Assembly: GCA_009103225.1 (NCBI GenBank)
Contig: RHPI01000026.1
Location: 420,603-484,602 of the forward strand
Length of the DNA: 64,000 bases
Direction of reading: 5' to 3'
Source: Chlorokybus atmophyticus
Lineage: Eukaryota > Streptophyta > Chlorokybophyceae > Chlorokybales > Chlorokybaceae
Position numbers and translations under genes: made by a program. Each line of letters opens with the position of its first letter. Position 1 is the first letter of the stretch. A model generated the notes under the pieces. That model was given only the letters and a program-made list of their open reading frames with translations. It was not told the DNA's origin and made no database searches. This document shows, piece by piece, positions 44,289 to 57,046 of this stretch.

Positions 44289-46724
44289 CTAGCAGCAGCC
44301 ACCAGCAGGGGCCTGCGTGGCGAGTCCACTCGACGCCGCCTGCGTGTTCCCGCACGGGAACAGTCCATAGTGTACGTTTCGATCACCGATGACGGTGAAG
44401 TGGTCTTTGAGCCAGCTCTCCCCAACCATCGACGCGGTATTGCCGCAGACGAGGGCAGGTCGATTTGTCTCGAAGGCGTGGCCGTTGTCGAGCGCGTACG
44501 TGTGAGAGTGGTTGGGAATCGTGCCCTTGTACACAGCCACCTGACCGTAGTCTTCGCACTGAGTCTCAAGACGACCCGGAAGCTTGAACAGCCGGTACGT
44601 GATCGAGTAGAACTTCGCCTCCCCTGCAACACAGTTGTCATGATTAGGGAGAGTTTACAAGAGCAGAACATTGGTGCAGTACTGCATATTCGTGCACGTC
44701 AGTGGATGTCATCCCAACAAAACCAAATGCGTACACATGTGCGCGCGCACGCTCACTCACACGTGCGCGCGTACACATGTGTACATGCACGTGTACAAAT
44801 GCATGTTGGAAAGAGGGCTGGTATGCATACGAGTGAGCTGATCACACTACCATTGCCCCTTCCTCCATTGACAAATGATGTACCTGTGAGCTCCTGAAGC
44901 TCCGCATCATTGACTTCAATGGGTGCGGTGGACAGCACCCTCGGGTCCGTGAAGCCAACCTGGTGGCAGATGCGCTTGAAGTCCTCGATGTACAGCGCAC
45001 CGCCCAGGCACTCCCCAAACAACACCTCGTGCTTCTGCACATGCTCCGGCAACCTCCTATCGCAGTACACCTGACCAGTACAAGATTTACATGTTGGGTG
45101 TTCTGAATGTAACAAGTAGATTTGCTGTTGAACAATGTAGTATGCGAATGCTTACATCTGAAAAGTAGAATTCTCCGCCTGGCGCCAATACGCGGTACAC
45201 TTCGCTCAGGACTCGTGGCTGTGGCGTCAAAATAAGTCCAATGCTCAGGTAGTTGTTACTATAAACTTGCGCAGTGAACTGCAAAGATGTGCAGCAGCAG
45301 TGCGTACCTTGTCCGGAGAAAGGTTGACGACGCAGTTGGACATGACCATGTCAAAAGACTCATCTTCAATGCCAGCCTATCACATCCACAAGCATGAATC
45401 ACACATTCGCAGTGAACACAGTTATACACAGTTCAGGCTGCACAGCGGAAAGATAAAAAGGCACCTTGTCAAGGTACTCAATGTGCCCCTTAATGAACTT
45501 CATGTTTGGCTGGGAGTACCCCAAAGTCTGTGTGAACTCATCCACATGGCCCCTCGCCACCTCGAGCTGCTCGTCTGTCATGTCGATACCAACAACGCTG
45601 CCTGCCAGGCATTTGCAACCGGCACGCATGAGCAAATACCACAACAAACGGGAGAGAGAACCAGCAACGCTTGTGACCAGCACACTTGCACACTACGCAG
45701 ATACAACCAGCTAACCGGAAGGCCCAACGAGTGCTGAAGCCACATAGCAGTCTCGACCACTGCCACTGCCCAAATCCAACACATGCAAGCCCTCTGCAAG
45801 CAAGAACAGAGTGTTGACAGTTAGAGTCCAGGTAAGGTTCATGCAATGACCATTGAGAGCAAGATAGACCATACCTATGCCATAAGGGAGAGGTGACCCG
45901 CAACCGTAAAACTTTGACACGACTTCATCCGGCACCTACCAGATCCCAAAACAACAGTATTAAACGAGTTCTGGACAAGCTGGTTGCATGCGGACATGCA
46001 AGACAATCAGTTGACACTGTCCGCACCTTGCGCAGAATGTCTCGGATCTGTTTGGGAGGGGCAGCAGCGCAGCTGCATGCGGATGTTTTAAGGTCTTTGC
46101 TGGAAGCCAGAACCTTGCCGTAGTAGTTTTGCACCGATTGGTATGTGTCCTGAACAACAACACACACATGTGTTACTCGTTGCGGCTGCCTCACCGCACA
46201 CACTGAAGCATGTAGCATGCATACAGTCAGGCTGCAAGTAACAAACACTGAAGCATTGCAGGAAGAACGCTAGTGTGCTTGCAGACTTTTGCAGCACACA
46301 ACAGATTACAACATGACACAAGCCTACATTAGCATGCTTAATGCAGTAGCACATTGACCGGCGCCTGCTTTCTGGACAGCATACAACTGACTGCACCCGC
46401 AAACGTCACCCGACAGTAAATGCCAGCTGGCAGGATTTGTGTCTCCATACGGGAAACCATTGACAATGTTTATATTTGTGAGACCAGGGTGTGCGTTTGC
46501 AGCAAGGCCGGTCACAAAATGAGCTGAATGCGCATTGCATGCAGCCCAATGTGCTGTGAACATCACGGTAACTATACTATAGCAAGTAAATTATGCCAAG
46601 CACCGTCCAGCACAGCCCTACCAGGCGACAGGTGTGCAGCTTACTGCTAAAGCATGTGCAGCCAGGGTCAGCTATCGTGCATGCTCACCTCTGCACCATT
46701 CGGCTGAGCGTTGGATTGCGTCAT
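44289..46724 (-). CDS. ARSM: arsenite methyltransferase (AS3MT/ArsM family)
   Basis: Nine exons on the minus strand join in phase to 362 residues: 46724-46689, 46149-46027, 45935-45875, 45793-45716, 45601-45465, 45376-45308, 45218-45156, 45070-44884 and 44623-44289. The enzyme methylates As(III) with S-adenosylmethionine. The SAM fold shows [18 protein letters not shown] (motif I) and [15 protein letters not shown]. The four conserved Cys contexts are present: SACSCAAAP near the N-terminus, [15 protein letters not shown] and GECLGGALY, and the C-terminal domain has [13 protein letters not shown] and [10 protein letters not shown]. It ends GGCC, a Cys pair common in this family. The first exon encodes only 12 residues ([12 protein letters not shown]) and was chosen because its donor is in phase; no targeting peptide is evident, suggesting a cytosolic enzyme. 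Confidence 0.94.
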
Positions 46725-47049
46725 AGCTGAAATCAGCTGGTAGGCCAACAGAACTTGTCAAATAGAACAACAAGCACCAATCGCAACAACGACAACAACA
46801 GCGCCGCCGACAGCCACACCGCCGCCGCCGCTACCTCCACGACCCACGTCACGGAAGGTATTTGTCATTTGCAAGCTCGAACGTTCGGGAAAGAAGCTTC
46901 CAAGCACAGGATGCACAAGCTTAAGTGCACAAAACGCACAGAATGTGCGCCTTGTGCGGCACAAGGCAATGGTTGGCTGGGAGCGGCGCACGAAACCCTA
47001 GTGTGTGCAAACCCTAATTGAGAGTGCTGCGCGCGTGTAGTCGGCTGCG
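46725..47049. promoter_or_regulatory. 325-bp divergent intergenic region between ARSM and bL27
   Basis: The two start codons face away from each other across 325 bp, so promoters must overlap or be adjacent. A (CCG)n stretch lies at about 46800-46835. No TATA box or clear arsenic-response element is visible. Confidence 0.5.
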
Positions 47050-47978
47050 ATGGCGTCGGCGGCGGCGGTGGCCGGGTGTAGCAGGGCGTCGTCGTTCTTC
47101 GCTGGTGAGGCGCTGTCGCGGATTGAGCAGAGCAGCAGACCGCGGACGGCTGTCGTCCCGGGCGCGCCCCTGCGGGTGGAGGCCGCCCACAAGAAGGGTT
47201 CTGGGTCCACCAAGAACGGGCGGGACTCCGTCAGCAAGAGGCTGGGAGTCAAGCGGTATGGCGGCGAGGAGGTGATCGCCGGAAACATCATCGTTCGCCA
47301 ACGAGGCACACACGTACGTGCCTGTCGTATGCGTGTACAGTAGCGAATGTCGGTAACCTGTGAGCATTGCGTGGATCCCTTCAGCTAGCTGTGAACGTGT
47401 ACTGCATGAACACTGGTTGGTGGCCAGGAGCTTGATCCCATTGTGTTAGGGCTATACCCAATCGTGATTGTGAATTTAAGTGTGACAATTGAGTTAAGTC
47501 TTGCTGGTCTGTGTTCCCCTCAGTAGCTGTGTACACAGCTGGATCCTGTATTGTTGGTATCTAAGCATCATCAAGTTTTGCTGCGGCTATGCATTGCGGA
47601 TTGAACAGCTGCTGGCTTTATTGACATCGCGCCCGCATGTTGTGTGCCCCTTGCAACTTTATGGCCCTCAGCCTATTCTGTACTGCAGTTCCATGCCGGC
47701 AAGAATGTTGGTGTCGGCAGGGACTTCACCCTGTGGTCCCTTGTTGACGGTGTTGTGAAATTCGAGCAGTATGACAAGAAGCGCAAGCAGGTACTGGCCA
47801 GTTCAGTAAGCAAAATGCAAATGCAACATTCACTTTGAGGTCATTCTGATTGGTGTTTGTATTTGTTCTTGCTATTCAGGTGAGCGTGTACCCGCGAGTC
47901 TATGAGGCCGAAACCACCTTTGAGCAGCCCCAGCTTGCCATGGCTTCTGCTGCAGACAGCGAAACAGTTGTCGTTTAG
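47050..47978 (+). CDS. RPL27: chloroplast ribosomal protein bL27
   Basis: Three exons, 47050-47313, 47689-47790 and 47880-47978, give 154 residues. After a 45-residue Ala/Ser/Arg leader comes [20 protein letters not shown], the invariant bL27 N-terminus that reaches the peptidyl-transferase centre. [29 protein letters not shown] and [18 protein letters not shown] follow. The C-terminal extension ([16 protein letters not shown]...) is of the plastid type rather than the mitochondrial one. Length and architecture match a nuclear-encoded large-subunit protein of the plastid ribosome. Confidence 0.95.
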
Positions 47979-48294
47979 ATCACACACGCTCCTATGTAGG
48001 ATAATGTGGCTGCTTGCCTATAATATAACACAGCCAGTGGTTGATGCGCAACACCACTTCTGTGTCAGCCGGGTGCAGGCTTGTGCTGGTATGCATGGCC
48101 TGCATATGAGCTGGTGTGTGGGCCTGATGTCAGTGTTACTGGCCATTACTTTTACAATTCTCCTACTCTCTTTGGCTGTAGTACATGTCTGAATTTGAAA
48201 CATGCACCTAGCAGCTCGGTCAGATCGGCCATGCAGTACTTGAGTGATTCGCAAACTTTGTATGTATTCCAGTGCAGTGCGAATGTTGAGTGAT
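47979..48294. other. convergent 3' regions of bL27 and PIG-L; nothing else seen
   Basis: About 316 bp separates the two stop codons. No polyadenylation motif can be picked with confidence; TGTAA-type signals used by green algae are not obvious. Confidence 0.5.
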
Positions 48295-50183
48295 TCAATT
48301 GTTACTGGTCCTGATCACCACAAGTGTGTTCATGTACGTGTATCGCGCAACCCCCACAAAGAGCTTCCGAAACCTGCACGCGTAAAGGTGGTCACTGTGT
48401 GGCAGTGCAAAACTCTTAATGTAATACTAGAGCATGCAGGGCTTCTGCCTACCAGACCCATTGCGAGCGGTGCTGCATCATGGCGCGCACACCCCTCCAG
48501 CATGACGGTGATGCAATGAAAACCTTCAATGCAGTCCGGTCTTGGCGACAATCCACGAATGACTGCAGTGAGTCTAGCAGCCCGGCGTACTTGCGCACCA
48601 AGCCTGTGCTTTCCTACCAAGCAACAATGTGAGCATCTGGACTGATGTGATTGACATGCACGCGACCTGTGGAGCCACTTACCAGTACCCAAATAGTGCG
48701 ATGTTCACTAGCTTGCGCATACTGCCTGCCAACAAGGGAAATGGCTTATTCACCCGAGTCAAACTGCATGAACAAAATCACACCCTGGCTGTTGTGCCGC
48801 TTACAACACGCCGCGGTATGTTGACACGTGGTTGGGGTGACCCGACACTCCGCGCCCGTCAAATGTGAGCAACTGCACAGACAGACAGATTGCGTGTGTG
48901 TGTGCGCGCTTGAAAGCGTGCACGTGCGCGGTGGGTGGGGGTGGGGGGTTGCCTGTGGAGGTGGTGGATAGGTGTGCATGCATGCGTGCGTGTGTGTATA
49001 TGTTCAAGCAAAGTGCTCATCAATGCAGCATTCACCTCACCAGCTTAGCGCTGCACAGCGCCACATGTGTAGCAACGTAGTACGCCACCACCTCTTCCGG
49101 CCAGAGCGCGCGCATGCCATCCTGCATTTTACTCACATTGTTGTCATCCAGTATCAGCATCACAGAACACGGGCGATCAACACCTGCAATTTCTTACCTG
49201 AAGCCTTTCATCATCAACCACCTTGACACGATGCTCCGGAATCTAGTTGAGATGATCAGATTACATGCAGTTGCTTGACCTTGATCATGCAGTCGCGGCT
49301 TTTTTCAAATCAGACCATTATCATTGCGTTCACCTGCCTCGAGGGCCTCACATGCGCGTATCATCTCCCGTGCACGGACCGCACCCAATCCATCGGCATT
49401 TCCTGACAGATTTATGTTAGACTTGAAGTGTGATGAGGAGCGCCTGTGATGGGAAGAAAGAGTGCAGTGCACCGTTGGACAAGCAAAGGACGTGCACTTG
49501 AGCGCGGTTGTCGTTCGCCAGCGCCAGAAGGGTGGGTGCAAAAAACCTGCATGTACAACGAGTGCTTGTGTCACACATGTGGCTGCTGCATGTACAAGCA
49601 CAGCCACATATGCGCGCAGGGGATGCGCAACGCATACAAACACACATGCATACACGCACACACATGTACAGATACACACGCGCGCACACGCACACGTGCC
49701 CACGCACAGTCGCACACACACGCGCCCTCACACACACACACACGCACGCACACACACGCGCACACACACGCACACACACACGCATGCGCGTACACACACG
49801 TGAACGCGCACACGCACACAACTGCACACACGTATGCACACCAGCACCAGCAATAATAAGCAGCTGATGATTCTGTGCATGCTGCGCACGGTTCAAGATT
49901 CAAAGTCACCACAGGCAACACACTAACACCATTTCCTGTAAGTAGCAACTTACATAGATTCATCGTCTGGGTGCGCAACGACCAGAAGCACATTGATCTT
50001 GCTGTCGTCCTTGGCGCCTGCAGTAAACACCCATAACATAACCATCCCATAACTATCATATAATCAACAACACACAGCATGCCGTCCAGCGTCTAGCTAT
50101 CTCAACGGACCATCAAACACAATGCACACAGACCAGGCAAAGGCAAAGGGAGAGTCGAAGGTCTGAAGCAGGACCACAGCCAT
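48295..50183 (-). CDS. PIGL: N-acetylglucosaminylphosphatidylinositol de-N-acetylase (PIG-L)
   Basis: Ten exons on the minus strand join in phase to 250 residues, the usual length of the family: 50183-50111, 50017-49954, 49546-49473, 49402-49338, 49242-49198, 49121-49041, 48872-48805, 48725-48683, 48613-48453 and 48373-48295. The enzyme removes acetyl from GlcNAc-PI, the second step of GPI-anchor synthesis, on the cytoplasmic face of the ER. The N-terminal exon gives a hydrophobic anchor (MAVVLLQTFDSPFAFAWSVC). Zn-binding and catalytic motifs are VVAHPDDESMFFAPT and GVSGHPNHVSTY; other landmarks are VLCLSNGNADGLG, VVDDERLQDGM and WFRKLFVGVARYTYMNTL. Exon 4 ends in phase only if a GC donor (GAG/GCAGGT) is used. 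Confidence 0.92.
49600..49845. repeat. (CA)n-rich tract in PIG-L intron 2
   Basis: CACACACG/CGCACACA sequence over about 240 bp; on the gene's own strand it is (TG)n. It creates long spurious frames in several registers. Confidence 0.88.
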
Positions 50184-51157
50184 ACCGCCACGTTGGCGGC
50201 CACCACCACCACCACCACCACCGCCACGCTCACCGCCGCCACCCACATGACGAAAATGCAGGCTCAGGCTTAGGCTTAGGCTTAGGTTTAGGTTTAGGTC
50301 AGGGTTTGGAAAAAGTGGCGGATATCCAGCCCGGCTCGTTAACATATCTAATGCTGCAGTGGATATCTAAGGCTTAGGGTTCAGTCGAGTGGTAGAGTTG
50401 TTGGTTTTGTCCGCGGCGGCGGCGGCGGCGGTGCGGAGGACAGGGGTGGAAGGCGAAGGGGACTATAATTGACCTACTGGCAGCATGGGAGCTTGTGGTT
50501 GACGACTGGCATTGGAGACATCGGAAAGCTCGACCCTCTGTGCGCACACAACAAACGGTAAACCGCATTTCTCTCTGCTTGAATTGAGAAGCTGTGGTAC
50601 ACCCATATGCTCACCGTCATCCTGCGAATGGCACCTCAGCGATAGTCAATCAGCATTCAGAAGTTGGTATATCTGTTAAGAGATTTTGGGAGAGTGTGGC
50701 ACAACTGCCAGCTTACAATTGCATGCATGGTTGCTGCTAGCACGGTTTGTATCGTTGTGTCAAGCACGTTCATCCAACAGCACTACACAAATGCTATGCA
50801 AGCTCTATCATGCCAATTCTGTCCAAACTGACATGCATATAACGTTGTGTCGAAATCAAAGATAAACATGGTAAACATGCATCAAACTAGTTGTTGCATG
50901 TGCTACCAAGTTCGTAAGTTGTATAACATCTCTCTCTCTCTCTCTCCCATTCCCATCAGCCTGCAGCCGTCGTTGGCATCATTCTCTTTCTTTGCAGTTG
51001 CTACAACGATTGGTGTGCTCGCACACATATATATGAACCTGCATATTACATCATCAGCATGCCCTCTTGGCGTTCAATATCCTTCTCGCTTTCGTTGCAG
51101 TTGTATTAACACATGGTGTGCTTGCACACAGATTGCATTGTCAAGTGCATTCACAAC
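50184..51157. other. divergent region between PIG-L and AQR; contains telomere-like and CT repeats
   Basis: At 50261-50307 stands a run of TTAGGC and TTTAGG units ending CAGGGTTT. On the PIG-L strand this reads AAACCCTGACC then AAACCTAAACC, resembling degenerate plant/algal telomere repeats or a telo-box promoter element. A (CT)n run is at 50930-50946, and a (CGG)n run at about 50413-50432. No further gene is seen. Confidence 0.6.
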
Positions 51158-54100
51158 ATGGAGGTCATCGCCACGTACGCCTCCAAGCCCGAGATCGGTC
51201 CCAGCGGTCTCGTACACGGCGCGGTTCCAACGCTTCAGCAGATTGAGGACGACGCTTTGACAAAGATCGCGCGCGAGAACTGGCCTGTGGGTGCTAAGGA
51301 GAGGCCCGCATTCAAGCCCGCTATTGTTGAAACTATATATAAAGATGAGCTCTCTGGCAAGATCAACCTGCAGCGCGCCATGCTGCTGGAGATCTCGCAG
51401 TACTTGGAGAACTATCTATGGCCCCATTTTGATCCGGAGACGGCGACCTACGCGCATGTTATGTCCATTATCCTGATGATCAATGAGAAGGTATTGCATG
51501 CTGCAAGGTTGAGATTTGATTGGCTTTCGGTTGTTTCGACTGTATGTCAGTTGTACTAACAGTTGGGCGTAAGTTCAACAGGTCTGGTTTGACGTGCTTA
51601 TATTGATGATCGTGTTGTTGTAGTTTCGGGAGAACGTGTTGGCTTGGGACTGCTTCCACACCGAGAAGGAGAAGTTTCCAGGTTTCTTCAAACGGGTCAT
51701 CATGTTGAAAAAGGTTAGGAAGCATGCCTTGACAGCACCTTGCAAAATAGCATGAGTGTGACCACTTGCTGTAAGGCATTGACTTACATGGCACTGCAGG
51801 GGGAGCGGAAGTTGTCGGTGCGGGAGAAGACGCATTACTTGGTGTTCATGATTCATTGTTTTCAGGCAAGAGCCCATTCATGTTGTTAACTGAATGCACC
51901 GTATGTCAAGTCAGAACAGTGTTCTCACTAGATGCTGTTGCTGCAGAGTCTTGAAGACGAGATGGTGAGAACACAAGTGCTGCGGCTGGTGTCGCTGCAG
52001 CTGTGGCACTGTCTGTCCCCAGGCAGGCTACAGGTGCGCATGCAGGTTCACATGGTGGTTGGCCTGAATGTGTGGTAATCAATAAAGTCTCACAGGCTCG
52101 TGCTGGTCATTCATGACGCATTGCAACCGTGAGTGTGTTTGTCAGCTTTGCACCCACAGCTTACACAACTCTGTGTAACTCAATCCTCTATTGTACATGT
52201 ACCGACCTGTACACGACTTGCTGTTGCTGGCAGACAGAGCTGTCTGCGAGTCCCCAGCTAGAGAAGCATTGGAGGTATTTGCAGAAGAAAGAAGTCAAGG
52301 CAAAGAAGTCCGCCAACTACGTACCTCCCTCCGAACGCCCTGAAACATTTTTCATCCCTTCATTTATCCACGAGTTCCTTGAGGTGAGTCCTAGTCCACA
52401 CAACTATTACTTAATGACATCACATGCAACATTGTCTTACACGCGCATTGTCTACAGTTGTTAGATACCGTTGTGAACTCTGGCACATCCAACGGAGGTT
52501 CTTCACATGAAGCAAACGGGAGCTATGATGGCGGTGGCAATGCCACCGTGCAGGCAGCATCATTGCTATATTGCGAGCGCTTTGTCGAGTTCATGGTGGA
52601 CCTTCTTTCCCAACTCCCAACGAGGCGGTTTGTCCATGTTGTCGTGGAGGACCTTGCTCTTGTGGTCAAGTGCAGGATGAGCTCTTTACATGCCCACCCG
52701 CGTGGGAGACTGTTTCAACAACTTGTGGACCTGCTGCGCTTCTACCAAGGCTTTGAGATCAATGATCACACGGGGATGCAACTGAAGCAGGATGAGATGG
52801 AGTCCGCGCACTGCGAGCGCATCCTATCGCTGCAACGACTCACGTTCAAGAAGTACCCGGAGCTGCGTGATCTCGCTTTGAGCAATGTTGGGTCCATCGA
52901 GAAGCGTGCCACGTTGATGAAGTATTTGGATGAGCTTGGCCACGATGAGTTGCACCGGCTCGCCATTGAGCACCTGCATTTGTTGTCTCCAACCGACCCA
53001 TGGGGCGAGCGTGATGAATTTCTAAAAGAGGTGTTGGTTTCTACCTTTGAGAGGCGTGTCTCGCAGAAACACGCCATCAACATGTTGCCTCTTTACCCCA
53101 ACGAGGAGGTGCTGTGGGATGAGAATGTTGTGCCGAGCATCCACTACACGGGTGAGAACGCACTCGCCCTCCCGAAGCTCAACCTCCAATTCTTGACCTT
53201 CTATGATTACTTGCTTCGCAACTTCAACCTCTTTCGCCTCGAGGCCACGTATGAGATCCGTGAGGATATCCAGGACGTGGTCAAGCGCGTCAACGCGCGC
53301 GTGAATGAGGAGGACAAAGTGGTCTTCAACGGTTGGGCTCGCATGGCCATACCCATCGCCGAGTACAGCATTGCTGAGGTGAAGAAACCCAACATCGGCG
53401 AGATGAAACCCGCCGCGGTGACAGCCAACATAAAGATTGATCTCAAGAGGACTCGCGGGCTCGCCGTGGAGGAGTGGAACGCCATCAAAGAGCACGACGT
53501 GTTGTTCTTGTTGGTCGTGCGCCCGCCTGAGTGGATCGGCGCGCCGGCGGGACAAACCTTCTGCGAGCAGTTTGGCATCCTCAGCGTGCGTGGCTGCGAG
53601 GTGATCGAGTTGAAAGATGAGGAGAACAACCTCATGAATGACTTCAGCGGACGCACGAAGCCAGATGAGTGGAAGCCACCCAAAGGCTCTGAGCGCACGG
53701 TTGTGGTGGCGATGGACACGGCGCAGTATCAGATGGACATGGATCGAATGGCCATGGCTTCATCGGATGGACACGACATATACACATCGTTCAACCTCCT
53801 CGTGCGTCGCAAGCCCAAGGAGAACAACTTCAAGGCCATCCTGGAGTCCATCCGTGACCTCATGAACGAGGAGTTCACCGTGCCAGAGTGGCTCCACGAC
53901 ATCTTCCTTGGGTATGGCGACCCCGCAGCCGCGCAGTACAGCCACATGCCCGCCGACCTCCTCCTCCTCGACAAGGTGGACTTCAAGGACACGTTCCTCG
54001 ACGCCAACCACCTTACGAACTCCTTCCCCAACTATACGGTCCAGTTCAAGCAGGGCGGCAAAGACCTCGATGCCGATGGCGATGATGTGGCAAAGCTCAA

Positions 54101-57046
54101 ACCGCCTTTTCGTGTGACGTTCCCGCCGCCACAGAAAGCTGTTGAGTCTGTTGCGGGTGCGAAACGCAAAGGAGTTGAGTCTGAGAACGGGTCAGCAGCA
54201 TTGCCACAATCGAACGCGTTGACACTTATAGCGGAACCGTACATGCCGCCACATCCAGGCCCGTACCCGCAAGATGTGCCACCCCAGAATACTGTTCGCT
54301 TCACACCCGTACAGGTAACAACCAGGTTGTTGCTGGTACAAATCTTAGTAGGGAGATGTGTGCATGCGTGCGTCTGCGTCTGCATCTGCGTGTGCACGAG
54401 CATGCCTTGATACAAGCTCACTGCAAGCGTGTGTGTGTGCGTTGACATAAGCAATTTTTCTCATCCTTGCATGTGCTCGTTGGTCAGGTGGAAGCCATAA
54501 GGTCGGGGGTGCAGCCGGGCTTGACGATGGTTGTGGGGCCACCTGGGACGGGCAAGACAGATGTGGCCGTGCAGATCATGCACGTGTTGTACCACAACTT
54601 CCCGGGTCAGCGCACGCTGGTCATCACGCACTCCAACCAGGCTTTGAACGACCTCTTCGAGAAGATCATGCAGCGGGACGTGCCAGAGCGTTACATGCTG
54701 CGTCTCGGCATGGGCGAGAAGGAGCTCAACACGGAGCTGGACATGAGCCGACAAGGACGCGTGAACCACATGTTGTCGAGGCGACTGGAACTCCTCGCCG
54801 AGGTGGAGCGCATGGCCCAGGGGTTGAACTTGTCCACGGATGTGTCGTACACGTGCGAGACGGCAGCACACTTCTGGCTCCTACACGTGTTGGCACGATG
54901 GGAGGTGTTCCTCGCCACCGTGCACCAGGCGGCCCCAACAACAACAACAACAACAACGAGTGATGCATCAACATCAACACTCGTCAGAGAGCACTTCCCG
55001 TTCCACAACTTCTTTAGTACAGCTTCGCAGCCGTTGTTCAAGGGTCAATCTTACAGCGAGGACATGCGCGTGGCGTGGGGATGCTTCCGCCACCTCAAGC
55101 GCATGTTCACGGAGCTCGAGGAGTGCCGCGCCTTCGAGCTCTTGCGTACCACCGCGGACAGGTCCAACTACCTCATGACCAAGCAAGCCAAGATTGTGGC
55201 CATGACGTGCACGCACGCCGCGTTGAAGAGGAGAGACTTCCTCAACCTCGCGTTCAAGTACGACAACCTACTCATGGAGGAGTCCGCGCAGATTCTCGAA
55301 ATCGAGACGTTCATCCCGATGGTGCTGCAGAAGCAGCAAGACAACATCAATAGGTTGAAGAGGGTCATCATGATTGGTGATCACCATCAGCTGCCTCCCG
55401 TGGTGAAAAACATGGCCTTCCAGAAGTATAGTCACTTGGATCAGAGCTTGTTTACGCGGTTCGTGAGACTCGGCACACCATATATTGAACTGAATGCGCA
55501 AGGAAGGGCGCGACCGAGCCTGGCGCAGCTGTACAATTGGAGGTACCGCGAGTTGGGAGACCTCGAGCATGTGCGCAGAGACATGAAGTTCACGCTCGCC
55601 AATCCCGGCTTTGCATTCGACTACCAGGCAAGCCATCAGTGCAGTTGCGTGTGTGTGTGTGCACGCGTGTGCGTGCACGCGCGTCTGTGACTGTGAGTGG
55701 GCACGCTGTCGGCCTGCTTGTTTTTCAGGCTTCTGGTTAACTGAATGTTAGTGTGTGCATATGTGTTTATGCGCACTCGAGCGTGTGTGTATGGTTATGT
55801 GCGTGTACGTGCGTGTGCTGTGGTCGTATGCTAACCGGTGTGTTGTCGTTGGCATGGCAGTTGGTGGATGTCCAGGACTACCTCGGCAAGGGCGAGATGG
55901 AGCCGACGCAGTACTTCTACCAGAACCTTGGCGAGGCCGAGTACATCGTGAGCGTGTACCAGTACATGCGCATCCTGGGCTACCCCTCTCACAAGATCTC
56001 CATCCTCACGACGTACAACGGTCAGAAGCACCTCATCCGCGACGTGATTGAGAGGCGGTGCGCGGGCCACCCGCTGTTCGGCAAACCCGCCAAGATCACC
56101 ACTGTGGACAAGTTCCAGGGCCAGCAGAACGATTACATCCTCCTCTCCCTCGTGCGCACGCGCGTGTTTGGTCACCTCCGAGACGTGAGAAGACTCGTCG
56201 TGGCCATGTCGCGTGCCCGCCTCGGACTCTACGTGTTTTGTCGTAAGGCTCTATTCGAACAGTGCTATGAGCTTCAACCGACGTTTAGGACGCTACTTGC
56301 AAGGCCGCATCATCTGGCTCTTGTGCCTGGAGAAGGTGTACCCGCCACACGGCAACAAGCTGACCCTGTCACACCTGTGCTTGTGGAGGGCCTGGAAGCC
56401 ATGGCTGCCATCGTGGATCAGATGGCGCGGCTTTGGGCTGATCAACAGCAGGTACACATACAAGCAACACGACACGTACGCGATGTAACAGTATTACTTG
56501 CGCCCCAGTAGTTTTTGTCAAGTGCTGTCATATCAATGCATTACACACGCACACGCGAGCACGCGCACACAAGCTGTGCGTGCGTGCGCACACACAGCTG
56601 TTTGCTCTATGTTGTGGTGCATTCGCTGCTCACGCCGTTATGGTGATGTTTCCTGCTTTCTCCAGGCGGAGATGCATCGCAGAGTGACCGCATCACAGGC
56701 GGTGGCTGCTGCGTTGGCGCACGCACAATCACAGGGCTTCGCACCCAACTCTGCAACAGCAGGTGGTGCAACAGCAGACGGGCACGCAGGTGGTGCGGAG
56801 CCAATGATGGAAGAGTCGGCTCGCGTAACGGACGCGGATGCAACAACAGTTGAACATGATGCGCAAGGTGTGGACAGCGAGAGGGTGGAGGCTGCTGCTG
56901 GGTTGCCTGATGCGGATGGTGATGCAGTCAAGGCATCGAGTGGGGATGATGATCGACCTGTGGAGCCACAGGCAGAGGGTGGTAGGGTCAAGTCACCACC
57001 ACCTGAGACTGTACAGACAGCAGACGCCATGGATGCTGATGGGTAG
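51158..57046 (+). CDS. AQR: Aquarius/IBP160-like intron-binding RNA helicase of the spliceosome
   Basis: Nine exons join in phase to 1564 residues: 51158-51490, 51624-51713, 51800-51865, 51947-52033, 52234-52383, 52458-54314, 54488-55627, 55861-56451 and 56666-57046. The protein belongs to the intron-binding complex of catalytic spliceosomes and contacts the intron upstream of the branch site. The N-terminal ARM-like part is seen in [19 protein letters not shown] and [12 protein letters not shown]; then [19 protein letters not shown] and [15 protein letters not shown]. The SF1 helicase core has Walker A GPPGTGKT (about 54535-54558), [71 protein letters not shown] and [12 protein letters not shown]. 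Introns 3 and 7 use GC donors. The C-terminal exon is a poorly conserved acidic Ala/Asp-rich tail. Start at 51158 is the first Met in frame after a plausible leader. Confidence 0.96.

Noticed and set aside
49417-50080. Long frames in all registers around the CA tract
   Set aside because: Repeat-derived peptides; the real PIG-L exons lie at its edges in defined frames.
53022-53719. Two minus-strand frames of 170-177 codons
   Set aside because: Shadows of the long AQR exon, which is strongly conserved on the plus strand.
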